Shown one piece after another: positions 10,804 through 21,568 of a stretch of 64,000 nt of DNA. The DNA is from Lysobacteraceae bacterium 2PB (GTDB lineage: Bacteria > Pseudomonadota > Gammaproteobacteria > Xanthomonadales > Xanthomonadaceae), in contig SCMT01000004.1 of the NCBI GenBank assembly GCA_005502915.1, positions 142,659 through 206,658 on the forward strand, read 5' to 3'. Both the position numbers and the translations under genes were made by a program. Each line of letters starts with the position of its first letter. The stretch's first letter is position 1. The notes beneath the pieces are model-generated. The model was not told the origin of the DNA. It was given only the letters and a program-made list of their open reading frames with translations, and did not search any database.

Positions 10804-11241
10804 ATGCGTCATGCGATCCCCCGTGGCCTCGCGCTGTGCGCGGCCCTGATCCTCAGTCCGGCCGCGATGGCCGGCGGCGACCTCACCTGCAAGATGAACT
10901 ACAGCCTGTCGGGCTGGTCCGCGTTCTACAAGACCGCCTCCGGCACCGGCACCGTGACCTGCAGCAATGGCCAGAGCCTGGCCGTGAAGATCCGCACCAA
11001 GGGGGGCGGCGTCACCTTCGGCAAGTACAAGATCGTCAATGGCTTCGGCGAGTTCGCCAACGTCGGCGACATCCGCGACGTGCTCGGCAGCTACGCCACC
11101 GCCGAAGCCCACGCCGCTGCGGAAAAGAGCGCCTCGGCGCAGGCGATGACCAACGGCGATGTCTCGCTTGCGCTGACGGGCAAGGGCAAGGGCTGGTCGC
11201 TGGGCGTGGCTTTCAGCAAGTTCACCATCGAGGCGAACTGA
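10804..11241 (+). CDS. Small secreted protein of unknown function
   Basis: 145 residues. A Sec signal peptide is clear (MRHAIPRGLALCAALILSPAAMA, cleavage after AMA at about 23). The mature part has two cysteines (DLTCKMNYS and GTVTCSNGQ) that could form one disulfide, and a glycine-rich beta pattern (GGGVTFGKYKIVNGFGEFANVG). It resembles conserved periplasmic proteins of Xanthomonadaceae, but no named family can be assigned with confidence. AGGAGAGACC upstream is a good ribosome site. It is convergent with the ybaL gene. Confidence 0.75.
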   Translation: MRHAIPRGLALCAALILSPAAMAGGDLTCKMNYSLSGWSAFYKTASGTGTVTCSNGQSLAVKIRTKGGGVTFGKYKIVNGFGEFANVGDIRDVLGSYATAEAHAAAEKSASAQAMTNGDVSLALTGKGKGWSLGVAFSKFTIEAN

Positions 11242-11256
11242 GCGCGGTTCCCGCGC

Positions 11257-12915
11257 TCATCCCTGGGGCGCCGTCCGCATCTTCCGATACGGCGGCGCCG
11301 ACATCACCATCTCGCTGAGCGAATGCGCCAGCGCATGCTCTGCGAGGATCGCGGCATCGGCGCCGCGTTCCAGCAGGTGCTTCACGCCCGCGTCGCTGTG
11401 CGCCCGCGCCAGCACCGGGATCGGCGTCGGGCCCGACTTGAGGTGCTGGACCACCTTGCCGGCCTCCAGCGGGTCGGGCACGGTCACCACGGCCAGAGCC
11501 GCGTGCTCGGGCGCGGCCTCCGCCAGCACATCGTCGTCCGCTGCGTTTCCGCGCACGGCCTGGTGCCCGGCGCTGCGCGCGGCCTCGATGCGATCGGCAT
11601 CGGTATCCACGACGACGAAGGGCACGCCATCGCGGGCGAGCAGGTCCGCCAGCTTGATGCCGACCCGGCCGTAGCCGATCAGCAGCACGTACTCGAGCGG
11701 CGGCGGTGCGTCGACGAGCGATGGTTGCGCTGCCGCAGCCTTGCGCTGCTGGCGCCGGGCGAGCAGCGCGAACAGCAGCGGGTTGAGCATGATCGACAGG
11801 ATCGCGCCGGCCAGTACCAGGTCGCGCGCATCCTCGCCCATCACGCCGAGCGACACGCCCAGTCCGACCAGGATGAAGGAGAACTCGCCGATCTGCGCCA
11901 GGCTCGCGGCAATGGTCAGCGCGATCTCGTTGGTCCTGCCCAGCATTCGGACCACCGCCCAGGCCGCCAGCGACTTGCCGACGACGATGATCGCCAGGGT
12001 TTCGAGGACTTCGAGCGGCTGCTCGACCAGGATCATCGGATCGAACAGCATGCCCACCGAGACGAAGAACAGCACCGCGAAGGCATCGCGCAGCGGCAGC
12101 GAATCCTCGGCGGCCTTGTGCCCGAACGGCGATTCGTTGAGCAGCATGCCGGCGAAGAACGCGCCGAGCGCGAACGACACGCCGAACAGCTCGGCCGCGC
12201 CGAAGGCCACGCCCATCGCGCAGGCCAGCACGAACAGGGTGAACAGCTCGCGCGAGCCGGTGCCGGCCACGCGTTCCAGCATCCACGGCAGCACGCGGCG
12301 ACCGACGATCAGCATCAGTGCGATGAAGCCACCGACCTTCAGCAGGGTCGCGAAAAGCGCGGCGCCCAGGGAGCTGCCGGTATCGGGACCGGCGCTGGCG
12401 GCCATCGCCGGCACCAGCACCAGGGCGAGCACCATCGCCAGGTCCTCCACGACCAGCCAGCCGACCGCGATGCGGCCACGTTCGCTGTCGAGCAGGCGGG
12501 CGCTGTCGAGCGCGCGCAGCAGCACCACCGTGCTCGCCACCGAGAGCGACAGCCCGAACAGCAGGCCTTCCGCGTCGGACCAGCCCAGCCGCGTGCCGAG
12601 GAACCAGCCCATTGCCGTGGCCGCCGCCATCTGCACCAGCGCGCCGGGCACGGCGATCCTGCGCACCGAGATCAGGTCGCGCATCGAGAAATGCAGGCCG
12701 ACGCCGAACATCAGCAGGATCACGCCGATTTCGGCGAGCTGCGGCGCGAGGGTCTGATCGCCGACGAAGCCGGGCGTGTGCGGGCCCACCAGCACGCCGG
12801 CGAACAGGTAGCCGACGATCGGCGACAGGCGCAGGCGGGTGGCGAGCAGGCCGAAGACGAACGCGAGCACGAAGCCCACGCAGAGAATGGCGATGAGGGA
12901 CGTGTGATGCGGCAT
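11257..12915 (-). CDS. ybaL: YbaL-type monovalent cation:proton antiporter with RCK/TrkA-N domain
   Basis: 552 residues. About twelve membrane helices (1-390) are of the CPA2/KefB fold, with the characteristic VEDLAMVLALVLVP segment in the exchanger core. A cytoplasmic TrkA-N (RCK) nucleotide-binding domain follows (about 410-530) with the Rossmann loop LIGYGRVG and a downstream VVDTDADR. Proteins of this type exchange potassium or sodium for protons across the inner membrane and sense nucleotide or redox ligands through the RCK domain. YbaL is the closest recognisable subgroup (VGFVLAFVFGLLATRLRLSP at the N-terminus). No KefF/KefG ancillary gene is adjacent. Confidence 0.85.
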   Translation of the reverse strand: MPHHTSLIAILCVGFVLAFVFGLLATRLRLSPIVGYLFAGVLVGPHTPGFVGDQTLAPQLAEIGVILLMFGVGLHFSMRDLISVRRIAVPGALVQMAAATAMGWFLGTRLGWSDAEGLLFGLSLSVASTVVLLRALDSARLLDSERGRIAVGWLVVEDLAMVLALVLVPAMAASAGPDTGSSLGAALFATLLKVGGFIALMLIVGRRVLPWMLERVAGTGSRELFTLFVLACAMGVAFGAAELFGVSFALGAFFAGMLLNESPFGHKAAEDSLPLRDAFAVLFFVSVGMLFDPMILVEQPLEVLETLAIIVVGKSLAAWAVVRMLGRTNEIALTIAASLAQIGEFSFILVGLGVSLGVMGEDARDLVLAGAILSIMLNPLLFALLARRQQRKAAAAQPSLVDAPPPLEYVLLIGYGRVGIKLADLLARDGVPFVVVDTDADRIEAARSAGHQAVRGNAADDDVLAEAAPEHAALAVVTVPDPLEAGKVVQHLKSGPTPIPVLARAHSDAGVKHLLERGADAAILAEHALAHSLSEMVMSAPPYRKMRTAPQG

Positions 12916-12985
12916 TCAGCGAATATACGGGATCGGAGACGCGCTTCCTGTCTGCCCGTTCAGCCGCAGCGGCCGCTCCGACGAA

Positions 12986-13012
12986 CGAGGCCCCGGGGTC
13001 GCCGGGGCCTCG
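12986..13012 (-). terminator. Terminator hairpin after the TonB-dependent receptor gene
   Basis: CGAGGCCCCGG and CCGGGGCCTCG form an 11-bp stem with a five-base loop, 30 bases past the receptor stop on the minus strand. The following bases are only weakly T-rich. Confidence 0.65.
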
Positions 13013-13042
13013 TCGTGTCCTCAGTGCCGGGTCACCGCGGTA

Positions 13043-15484
<2,442 letters not shown>

Positions 15485-15624
15485 GTGGGGAATCCTGTCC
15501 GACCGGGTGTAGCACGGGGTTCGGAGAGGGGTCAATCCACTTATCCGCATGAAGCGATGCTGGTCACGCCGGGGCTGCGGTCGATCCGCGGCGGATCGAC
15601 GCCCCGTCCGGGCGGCGACCAGCG

Positions 15625-15630
15625 TAAAAT
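15625..15630 (+). promoter_or_regulatory. -10-like TAAAAT upstream of the ABC-F gene
   Basis: GCGTAAAATCG lies 44 bases before the ATG at 15674. The same TAAAAT box recurs before aspS, yebC and queE in this window, which supports a real sigma-70 -10 element. No convincing -35 box is visible. Confidence 0.4.
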
Positions 15631-15673
15631 CGCCGACCGGCCGGCCTCTCCGGCACCGCATGTCGCCATCCCC

Positions 15674-17542
15674 ATGATTTCCTTCCGCAATTTCGCCCTC
15701 CGCCGGGGCGAGCGCCTCCTGCTGTCCGACGTCGACCTGGCCCTGCATGCCGGCTGGCGGGTGGGCGTGGTCGGCCGCAACGGCACCGGCAAGTCCTCCC
15801 TGTTCGCCGCGCTGATGCGCGAGATCGAGCCCGACAAGGGCGACCTGGACCTGCCCGGCAAGGCGCGCGTCGCCAGCGTGGCGCAGGAAACCCCGTCCCT
15901 GCCCGACCCGGCGCTGGACTTCGTGCTCAGCGGCGACGCCGAGGTGCATGCGGCGGTGCAGGCCGAGGCGAACGCCTTCGCCGCCGAGGACTGGGAAGCG
16001 GTGGCCGAGGCCCACCAGCGGCTGGAGGAGGTCAACGGCTACGACGCCAGCGCGCGTGCCGGTCGCCTGCTGCATGGGCTGGGCTTTCCCGCCGAGACCC
16101 ACCCGAAGGCCGTGTCGGATTTCTCCGGCGGCTGGCGCGTTCGCCTGAACGTGGCGCGCGCGCTGATGACGCCGAGCGACCTGCTGCTGCTCGACGAACC
16201 GACCAACCATCTCGACCTCGATGCGGTGGTGTGGATGGAAGAGTGGCTGCGCCGCTATCCCGGCACGCTGCTGGTGATCTCGCACGACCGCGAGTTCCTC
16301 GACAACGTCACCACCCACACCCTGCACCTGCACGACGGCAAGGCGAAGCTGTACACCGGCAACTACACCCAGTTCGAGCGCCAGCGCGCCGAACACCTGC
16401 GCCAGCAGAACATCGCGTTCGAGAAGGAACAGGCCGAACGCGCGCACCTGCAGAAGTTCATCGACCGCTTCAAGGCCAAGGCCAGCAAGGCTCGTCAGGC
16501 GCAGTCGCGCATGAAGCGCCTGGAGAAGCTGGCCGGCACCGAGGCGGTGCGCGCCGAGCGCGAGTTCCGCATCGATTTCCCGGCACCGGCGAAGATGCCG
16601 TTCGCGCTGATGCGATTGAACGATGCCGATTGCGGTTACGGTGCCGACGCGACGATCCTGCACAACGTCGGCTTCGGCCTGGAGGCCGGCGACCGCATCG
16701 GCCTGCTCGGCCCGAACGGCGCAGGCAAGTCGACGCTGGTGAAGTCGCTGGTCGGCGAGCTGCCGCTGCTGTCGGGGGAGCGCTATGCGCATCCCGACCT
16801 GCGCATCGGCTACTTCGCGCAGCACACCGTGGAATCGCTGGTCGAAGGCACCTCGCCGATCGACCACCTGCGCGAACTGTCGCCGGATGCGCCGACGCAG
16901 GCGTTCCGCGACTTCCTCGGCAAGTGGTATTTCCCCGGCGACCGCGCGTTCGAGGTGATCGACGGCTTCTCCGGCGGCGAGAAGGCGCGCCTCGCGCTGG
17001 CCCTGATCGCCTGGCGCCAGCCCAACGTGCTGCTGCTCGACGAACCGACCAACCACCTCGACCTCGACATGCGCGAGGCCCTCGCCGAAGCGTTGAGCGA
17101 CTTCGACGGCGCGATCGTCATGGTCTCGCACGACCGGCACCTGATCGGCCTGGTCTGCGACAAGTTCGTGCGCGTCGCCGACGGCGTGGTCGAACCCTTC
17201 GACGGCGACCTCGACGAATACGCCGCCTGGCTGCGCTCGCGCAGCGGCAGCGAGCAGAAGAAGGGCGAGGCCAGGGCGCAGGTGAAGGCGCCCGCAGCGC
17301 CGCCCGCACCCGCGCCGGCGCCCGCCACGCCCACGAAGAAGATCAACCCGCACAAGCTCGCCAAGGCCGAAGCCCGCGTCGCCGAGATCGAAGCGAAGCT
17401 GGCCGACATCGAAACGGCCCTGGCCGATCCCGCCGCCTACGCCGACGGCGGCAAGCGCGCCAACGACCTCGGCCGCGAGCAGCAGGCGCTGCGCGCGCAG
17501 CTCGAATCGGCCGAAGCGGAGCTGCTCGCGCTCTACGGCTGA
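15674..17542 (+). CDS. ABC-F family ATPase, YheS-like
   Basis: 622 residues with two ABC ATPase domains and no membrane segments, the ABC-F arrangement of ribosome-associated translation factors. Domain 1: Walker A GRNGTGKSS, signature FSGGWRVRL, Walker B LLLLDEPTNHLDL. Domain 2: Walker A GPNGAGKST, signature FSGGEKARLALALI, LLLDEPTNHLDLDM. Between them is the lysine/arginine-rich linker (about residues 230-295: FIDRFKAKASKARQAQSRMK) that reaches into the ribosome in this family. An alanine/proline-rich linker (APAAPPAPAPAPA) leads to a C-terminal coiled coil (about 565-620). The N-terminus ISFRNFALRRGERLLL and QETPSLPDPALDFVLSGD most resemble YheS. Substrate translation problem unknown. Confidence 0.92.
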   Translation: MISFRNFALRRGERLLLSDVDLALHAGWRVGVVGRNGTGKSSLFAALMREIEPDKGDLDLPGKARVASVAQETPSLPDPALDFVLSGDAEVHAAVQAEANAFAAEDWEAVAEAHQRLEEVNGYDASARAGRLLHGLGFPAETHPKAVSDFSGGWRVRLNVARALMTPSDLLLLDEPTNHLDLDAVVWMEEWLRRYPGTLLVISHDREFLDNVTTHTLHLHDGKAKLYTGNYTQFERQRAEHLRQQNIAFEKEQAERAHLQKFIDRFKAKASKARQAQSRMKRLEKLAGTEAVRAEREFRIDFPAPAKMPFALMRLNDADCGYGADATILHNVGFGLEAGDRIGLLGPNGAGKSTLVKSLVGELPLLSGERYAHPDLRIGYFAQHTVESLVEGTSPIDHLRELSPDAPTQAFRDFLGKWYFPGDRAFEVIDGFSGGEKARLALALIAWRQPNVLLLDEPTNHLDLDMREALAEALSDFDGAIVMVSHDRHLIGLVCDKFVRVADGVVEPFDGDLDEYAAWLRSRSGSEQKKGEARAQVKAPAAPPAPAPAPATPTKKINPHKLAKAEARVAEIEAKLADIETALADPAAYADGGKRANDLGREQQALRAQLESAEAELLALYG

Positions 17543-17559
17543 GCGCGACCACCGCTCTT

Positions 17560-18117
17560 TCAGGTTGACGGGGATTCCAGACCGAGCAGGCAGTCTTCGT
17601 CGGGCAGTTCGCCGGCCCGGTGTGGCGGCTGGTAGAGCGCGTAGAGCGCGGTTTCTTCCAGCGCGATGCGGTCGCCCAGCAGCGACGCGATCACGTCCAG
17701 GTCCCGCAGGAAGGCCTCGCGCGTGGCCGGCGTGACCCCGAGTTCGTTATAGCGGCGTGCGAACAGCGCCACCATCCGCGCGATCCCCGCCATGCGCGCG
17801 CGGGCGCGCTCCAGGCGTTCGGACACCAGTGGGTCGTCGCGCAGGGCCCGTTCGACGTAGGCGTAGAAATGCACGTCCTCGTCTTCGATGTGACGCAGCA
17901 GGTCGATGCGGAAACGCCCCAGCGCCGCCGGGATCTTCGCGAACTGACGATGGCGCGCATGGTCCTCCAGCCGGGCCAGCGTGGCCTGCAGCGTGGCGTG
18001 GTCCGCCGACAGGTGCTTGACCAGGTCGGGGTCGTACGCGAAGCGCGGATCGACGTTTCCCAGGTGAGGCGCGTGGAAGGGGGCGTCTTCGGTATCGCGG
18101 ATGTGGAGCGAAAGCAT
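17560..18117 (-). CDS. Hemerythrin-like HHE domain protein
   Basis: 185 residues, all-helical and cytoplasmic. Candidate di-iron ligands follow the hemerythrin order: LSADHATL (about 45), HARHRQF (about 62-65), RHIEDEDVHFYAYVE (about 84-96) and a late DRIALEETALYALYQP. Such proteins bind oxygen or nitric oxide at a di-iron site or act in iron and stress sensing; which applies here cannot be told. The ATG at 18117 has AAGGAA nine bases upstream, which favours it over longer in-frame readings that lack conservation. A 600-base stretch without genes lies behind its start. Confidence 0.78.
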   Translation of the reverse strand: MLSLHIRDTEDAPFHAPHLGNVDPRFAYDPDLVKHLSADHATLQATLARLEDHARHRQFAKIPAALGRFRIDLLRHIEDEDVHFYAYVERALRDDPLVSERLERARARMAGIARMVALFARRYNELGVTPATREAFLRDLDVIASLLGDRIALEETALYALYQPPHRAGELPDEDCLLGLESPST

Positions 18118-18719
18118 GGATCTGGTTCCTTGGGCCGTCTGCCCGGCGGTCTGTGCGCGTCGATCTCGTTCATGGCGTGCACGGCGTCGATGCGCTCCAG
18201 CTCCGTGCCCACGAAGCGTCTTGCGGCGCTCCGGTGAACGCTTCCGCAAGCCCGATGCCAGACATCGCGCGGAATCTGTGGGTGTCGTCGCATAACGGGG
18301 CATGCGGCGCCTCGATGGCGTCGTGCCTGCCGTTCGCGACTGTGCACGATCAGGCCGATGCGTCGTGATCGAGCCCCTTCATCCTGGTCGCCAGGCCCTT
18401 GCGGCGATGCCGAACAGCGTGTTCGGCACCTCAGGCAAGGCGTTTCCGGTGTTGTCCACCTCCGGAGTGACGCGACGGGGCAGATTGCGGCGGCAGCGAC
18501 ATCGGCATGGGCCGCATCGTGCGATTTGCGCGGCAGGATGTGGTCGTCCGCGTCGGTTCGATAGGTGGGCTGGATGGTCGCGAGGCTTTGCATCGATCCG
18601 GTGTCGATGCGGGCGCCTGACCACTCGGCGAATGCGCGGGGCTTGAATCCGGGGCGCCGGGCCCCAGAATGGCGGCCACCGGCGGATTCCCGGCGGCCCA
18701 CGACGAACCCAGCACACCC
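18118..18719. other. Intergenic region without a supported gene
   Basis: About 600 bases between the divergent hemerythrin and fmdB genes. Open frames on both strands have low-complexity, arginine-rich translations and no recognisable domain or ribosome site. It may hold promoters for both genes or a decayed gene; nothing specific is visible. Confidence 0.5.
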
Positions 18720-19007
18720 ATGCCCATCTACGCCTTCGAATGCGAAGCCTGCGGTCACGCCTTCGACCGCCTGCAGAAACTGTCCGACCCCGATCCGGCC
18801 GAATGCCCGTCCTGCGGTGCGCCGCGGGTCAAGCGCCAGCTGACCGCGCCTTCGTTCCGGCTGGCCGGTGGCGGGTGGTACGAGACCGATTTCAAGAAGG
18901 ACGGCGACAAGAAGCGCAACCTGGCCGAGTCGCCCTCCGGCGGCGGCAAGTCTGACGCCGCGCCCGCGCCCGCGGCTGCTCCTGCGCCGTCGTCGTCATC
19001 GACATGA
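18720..19007 (+). CDS. FmdB-family zinc ribbon protein
   Basis: 95 residues. The N-terminus MPIYAFECEACGHAFDRLQK and the later ECPSCGAP give two CxxC knuckles that form a zinc ribbon (about residues 8-34), the FmdB/CxxC_CXXC_SSSS signature. The C-terminal part is alanine/proline/serine-rich and disordered. The family is regulatory or unknown; in many proteobacteria the gene lies directly before aspS, and here aspS is 2.5 kb downstream with lipoprotein and DUF3011 genes between. The start at 18720 begins exactly at the conserved MPIY. The stop overlaps the next ATG (ATGA), so it is coupled to the lipoprotein gene. Confidence 0.9.
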   Translation: MPIYAFECEACGHAFDRLQKLSDPDPAECPSCGAPRVKRQLTAPSFRLAGGGWYETDFKKDGDKKRNLAESPSGGGKSDAAPAPAAAPAPSSSST

Positions 19008-19699
19008 CCGGCCGCCGCCTGCGTCGCGGTGCGTGCGGCGGCCTGCTGGTCGCCCTGCTGGCGGGGTGTGCCTCGACGCCTGCACCACCGCAGTCGCCCG
19101 CAGCTGCGGACGTGCCGTCGCCGGCCCTGGCCGGCCATGCGGATCTGCCCCTCCAGGCGTCGATCGATGCCTTCCTGGCGGGCCTGGCGCGTCGCTGCGG
19201 ACAGGCGTACGCCGGCGTGGTCGAGATCGACGTGCCCGAGACCGCCGATTCGCCCTTCGCCGGCAAGCCGCTGGTGATGCATGTGCGCGAATGCGGGCGA
19301 GATGCGGTGCGGGTGCCGTTCCATGTCGGCGACGACCGCTCGCGCACCTGGGTGTTCACGCGGACGTCGTCGGGATTGCGGTTCAAGCACGATCACCGCC
19401 ACGCCGATGGCAGCCCGGATGCGTTGACGATGTACGGCGGCGACGCGGCCGTGGCCCGTGCCCCGGCGCCATCGTCGCTGCGGATCGCCTTCCCGGTGGA
19501 CGCGGAGTCGATCGCGATGTTCCAGGCCGGCGGTCGCGCGGTGTCGACGACCAATACCTGGGCGGTGGAGCTGTCCGGCAACCGCTTCGTCTACGAGTTG
19601 TCGAGGCCGGGCGGTCGCCTGTTCCGCGTGGTCTTCGACCTCGACCGGCCGATCTCCGTGCCGCCGCCGCCCTGGGGGGCCGGGGATGTCGTGCCCTGA
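19004..19699 (+). CDS. Putative lipoprotein of unknown function
   Basis: 231 residues. An arginine-rich start is followed by a hydrophobic run and a lipobox (LLVALLAGC, lipidated C at about 22), so the product is probably anchored in the envelope. The mature part has regions of alternating beta pattern (DGSPDALTMYGGDAAVARAP, ISVPPPPWG near the end) and no known catalytic motif. It overlaps the FmdB gene by four bases and is followed by a strong convergent terminator. No family recognised. Confidence 0.78.
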   Translation: MTGRRLRRGACGGLLVALLAGCASTPAPPQSPAAADVPSPALAGHADLPLQASIDAFLAGLARRCGQAYAGVVEIDVPETADSPFAGKPLVMHVRECGRDAVRVPFHVGDDRSRTWVFTRTSSGLRFKHDHRHADGSPDALTMYGGDAAVARAPAPSSLRIAFPVDAESIAMFQAGGRAVSTTNTWAVELSGNRFVYELSRPGGRLFRVVFDLDRPISVPPPPWGAGDVVP

Positions 19700-19714
19700 C
19701 GACCTGCATCAACG

Positions 19715-19740
19715 ACAAGCCCCGCCGAAGCGGGGCTTGT
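19715..19740. terminator. Bidirectional terminator between the lipoprotein and DUF3011 genes
   Basis: ACAAGCCCCGC and GCGGGGCTTGT pair perfectly around a short CGAA loop. It lies 15 bases after the plus-strand lipoprotein stop and 22 bases past the minus-strand DUF3011 stop, so it can serve both. Confidence 0.75.
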
Positions 19741-19762
19741 GCGTTTCCGGGGAAGGCTGCGG

Positions 19763-20701
19763 TCAGCGCGCCCCGAACCGGGCGCGGCAGCCGCGGTTCA
19801 CCCACAGGCCGTTGCGCCAGTCGTAGCCCCAGCTGCTGCCTTCGATGCAGGGGCTGTCGGACAGCTGCTGGATCAGGCGCGGCACGCCGCGATTCCGGTC
19901 CCAGGCGCAGGTGGTGTAGCGGTTGTTCTCGCTGGTGCAGGTCACGCTGTAGTCGCCGCCCCAGCCGCCGCCGTTGCGGTCGACACGGAAGATGCCGCGG
20001 CAGCCGTTGTCGACCCACAGATAGCCGTTGCGCAGGCCCCAGTTCTGGCCTTCGCGACACGCGGTGTCGGACAGCTGGCGCACTAGGCGCGGGGTGCCGT
20101 AGAGGTTCGAACCGCACTGCCGGTAGCGGCCATCGGCGCTTTCGCAGCGGATGTCGGTACCGATACCGCCCCCGCCGTTGTCCCAGCGCGCTTCGCGGAA
20201 TTCCGCGCGGCAGCCGCCACGCACCCAGACCTGGCCATTGCCGCTGGACCAGTTCTGGCCTTCGTTGCATGGCGTTCCCGACAACTGGCGCGCCAGTTCC
20301 GAGCGACCGCGCCACGGGGTGCGGCAGGTCTGCTGGCGGTTGTCGCGGCTTTCGCAGCGGATCGTATTGCCGTTGCCCTGGCCGGGCGGGTAGTTGCCGC
20401 CGCCCTGATAGCCCAGCGATTCGGCGATGTCGGCCTTCACGCGGCTGAAGGTCCAGCGCGAGAGCCGGACCTGGTCGAGATAGAAACGCATCTGGTCTTC
20501 GGGAATGCGCCGACCGCCGGACTGGTCCGAATATTCCAGCGCGATCACCCGGCGCTGCTCGGAAGGCGACAGCTCCCAGAGGCGTTCCGGCGCGTAGGCG
20601 CGCGCGCCGATCTGGGCGTGTGCGGAAGTGATCGGCAGGGCCGCGACGACGGCGCCGGCCAGGGTTGCGGACAGCAACAACGGGATCGTGAACCGTGTCA
20701 T
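19763..20701 (-). CDS. Secreted DUF3011 domain protein (three-repeat form)
   Basis: 312 residues from ATG 20701, which has GGGAGA at a good distance; ATG 20716 is in frame but lacks a ribosome site. A signal peptide ends at about residue 30 (ITSAHAQ). An N-terminal helical region (about 35-95) is followed by DUF3011 units. Each has a paired-cysteine pattern such as IRCESRDNRQQTC and CNEGQNWSSGNGQVWV then GGCRAEF. At least three units are visible (about 115-165, 170-225, 240-312). The regular cysteines suggest periplasmic disulfides. Function of DUF3011 is not known. The next gene upstream on the same strand is a paralog. Confidence 0.85.
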   Translation of the reverse strand: MTRFTIPLLLSATLAGAVVAALPITSAHAQIGARAYAPERLWELSPSEQRRVIALEYSDQSGGRRIPEDQMRFYLDQVRLSRWTFSRVKADIAESLGYQGGGNYPPGQGNGNTIRCESRDNRQQTCRTPWRGRSELARQLSGTPCNEGQNWSSGNGQVWVRGGCRAEFREARWDNGGGGIGTDIRCESADGRYRQCGSNLYGTPRLVRQLSDTACREGQNWGLRNGYLWVDNGCRGIFRVDRNGGGWGGDYSVTCTSENNRYTTCAWDRNRGVPRLIQQLSDSPCIEGSSWGYDWRNGLWVNRGCRARFGAR

Positions 20702-20768
20702 GCGTGCGTCTCCCATCGGTGGGGCGGAAGGAGGCGTCCCGACACCCGGCCGGGACGCCGATCGTGGG

Positions 20769-21434
20769 TCAGCGTACTCCGAATCGGCCGCGGCAGCCTT
20801 CGTCGACCCAGAGGCCGGCGCGCTTGTCGTAGCCCCAGCTGCGGCCCTGCACGCAGGGCGACTTCGACAGGGTTTCGAGCAGGCTGGGCTTGCCCTTGCG
20901 TGCGTCCCAGGCGCAGCTGGCGCGGCGGCCGTTCTCGCTGGCGCAGGTCGCGCTGTAGCGGCCGCTGCTCTCGCCGACGCGGAATTCGCCGCGGCAGCCC
21001 TTGTCGACCCAGATCGAACCGTTGCGCAGGCCCCAGCTGACGCCCTGCTGGCAGGGCGTGTCCGAAAGCTGGCGGATCAGGTCGGGATTGCCGTAGAGAT
21101 TGCTGCCGCAGGTCTTGTACTTGCCGTCGGAGCTCTCGCACTTGATGACCTTGCCGCTGTATTGCGGGCCGAACTCGGCGCGGCAGCCGCCGGACACCCA
21201 GACCTTGCCCGGGCTCGCGCCCCAGGTGCTGCCCTTCACGCAGCGGGTGTCGGACAGCTGGCGGGTCAGTTCGGTCTGGCCCGGCCACTTGGTGTCGCAG
21301 GTCTCGCGGCGGTTGTCCTTGCTCTCGCAGCGCACGCTGTCCTTGCTGCCGAACTGGGCGTGCGCCTCGGGGGCGGCCGACCAGGCGAGGCCGACCATCG
21401 CACACAGGGTGAGGGTCCGGAAGAGGGTCGTCAT
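20769..21434 (-). CDS. Secreted DUF3011 domain protein (paralog)
   Basis: 221 residues. A signal peptide is followed by DUF3011 units directly (mature start near AHAQFG, residue 27). The same motif set as its neighbour appears three times ([35 protein letters not shown], and a third with [17 protein letters not shown]), with matching [24 protein letters not shown] segments. Unlike the neighbour it lacks the N-terminal helical extension. AAGGA precedes the ATG. The two genes are 67 bases apart and likely co-transcribed; they arose by tandem duplication. Envelope location is inferred from the signal peptides; role unknown. Confidence 0.85.
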   Translation of the reverse strand: MTTLFRTLTLCAMVGLAWSAAPEAHAQFGSKDSVRCESKDNRRETCDTKWPGQTELTRQLSDTRCVKGSTWGASPGKVWVSGGCRAEFGPQYSGKVIKCESSDGKYKTCGSNLYGNPDLIRQLSDTPCQQGVSWGLRNGSIWVDKGCRGEFRVGESSGRYSATCASENGRRASCAWDARKGKPSLLETLSKSPCVQGRSWGYDKRAGLWVDEGCRGRFGVR

Positions 21435-21512
21435 GGGGGATCCTTGGCTGGGTTGGGGGATCGTGCCGGCCGCCCGGTGGACGAGGCCAAGGCACGCGGC
21501 CGGCGCAACCGC

Positions 21513-21518
21513 TAAAAT
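21513..21518 (+). promoter_or_regulatory. -10-like TAAAAT upstream of aspS
   Basis: CCGCTAAAATGTCGG, 51 bases before the aspS ATG. It is the same box seen before yebC, queE and the ABC-F gene. No clear -35. Confidence 0.45.
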
Positions 21519-21568
21519 GTCGGGTCCCTCCGGCCTCTGCCGGGCGATCCTACCCCGGAGCTTCCCCC

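Noticed and set aside
18118..18719. Several small frames in the hemerythrin-fmdB gap
   Set aside because: No recognisable domain, no good ribosome sites, and low-complexity translations on both strands.
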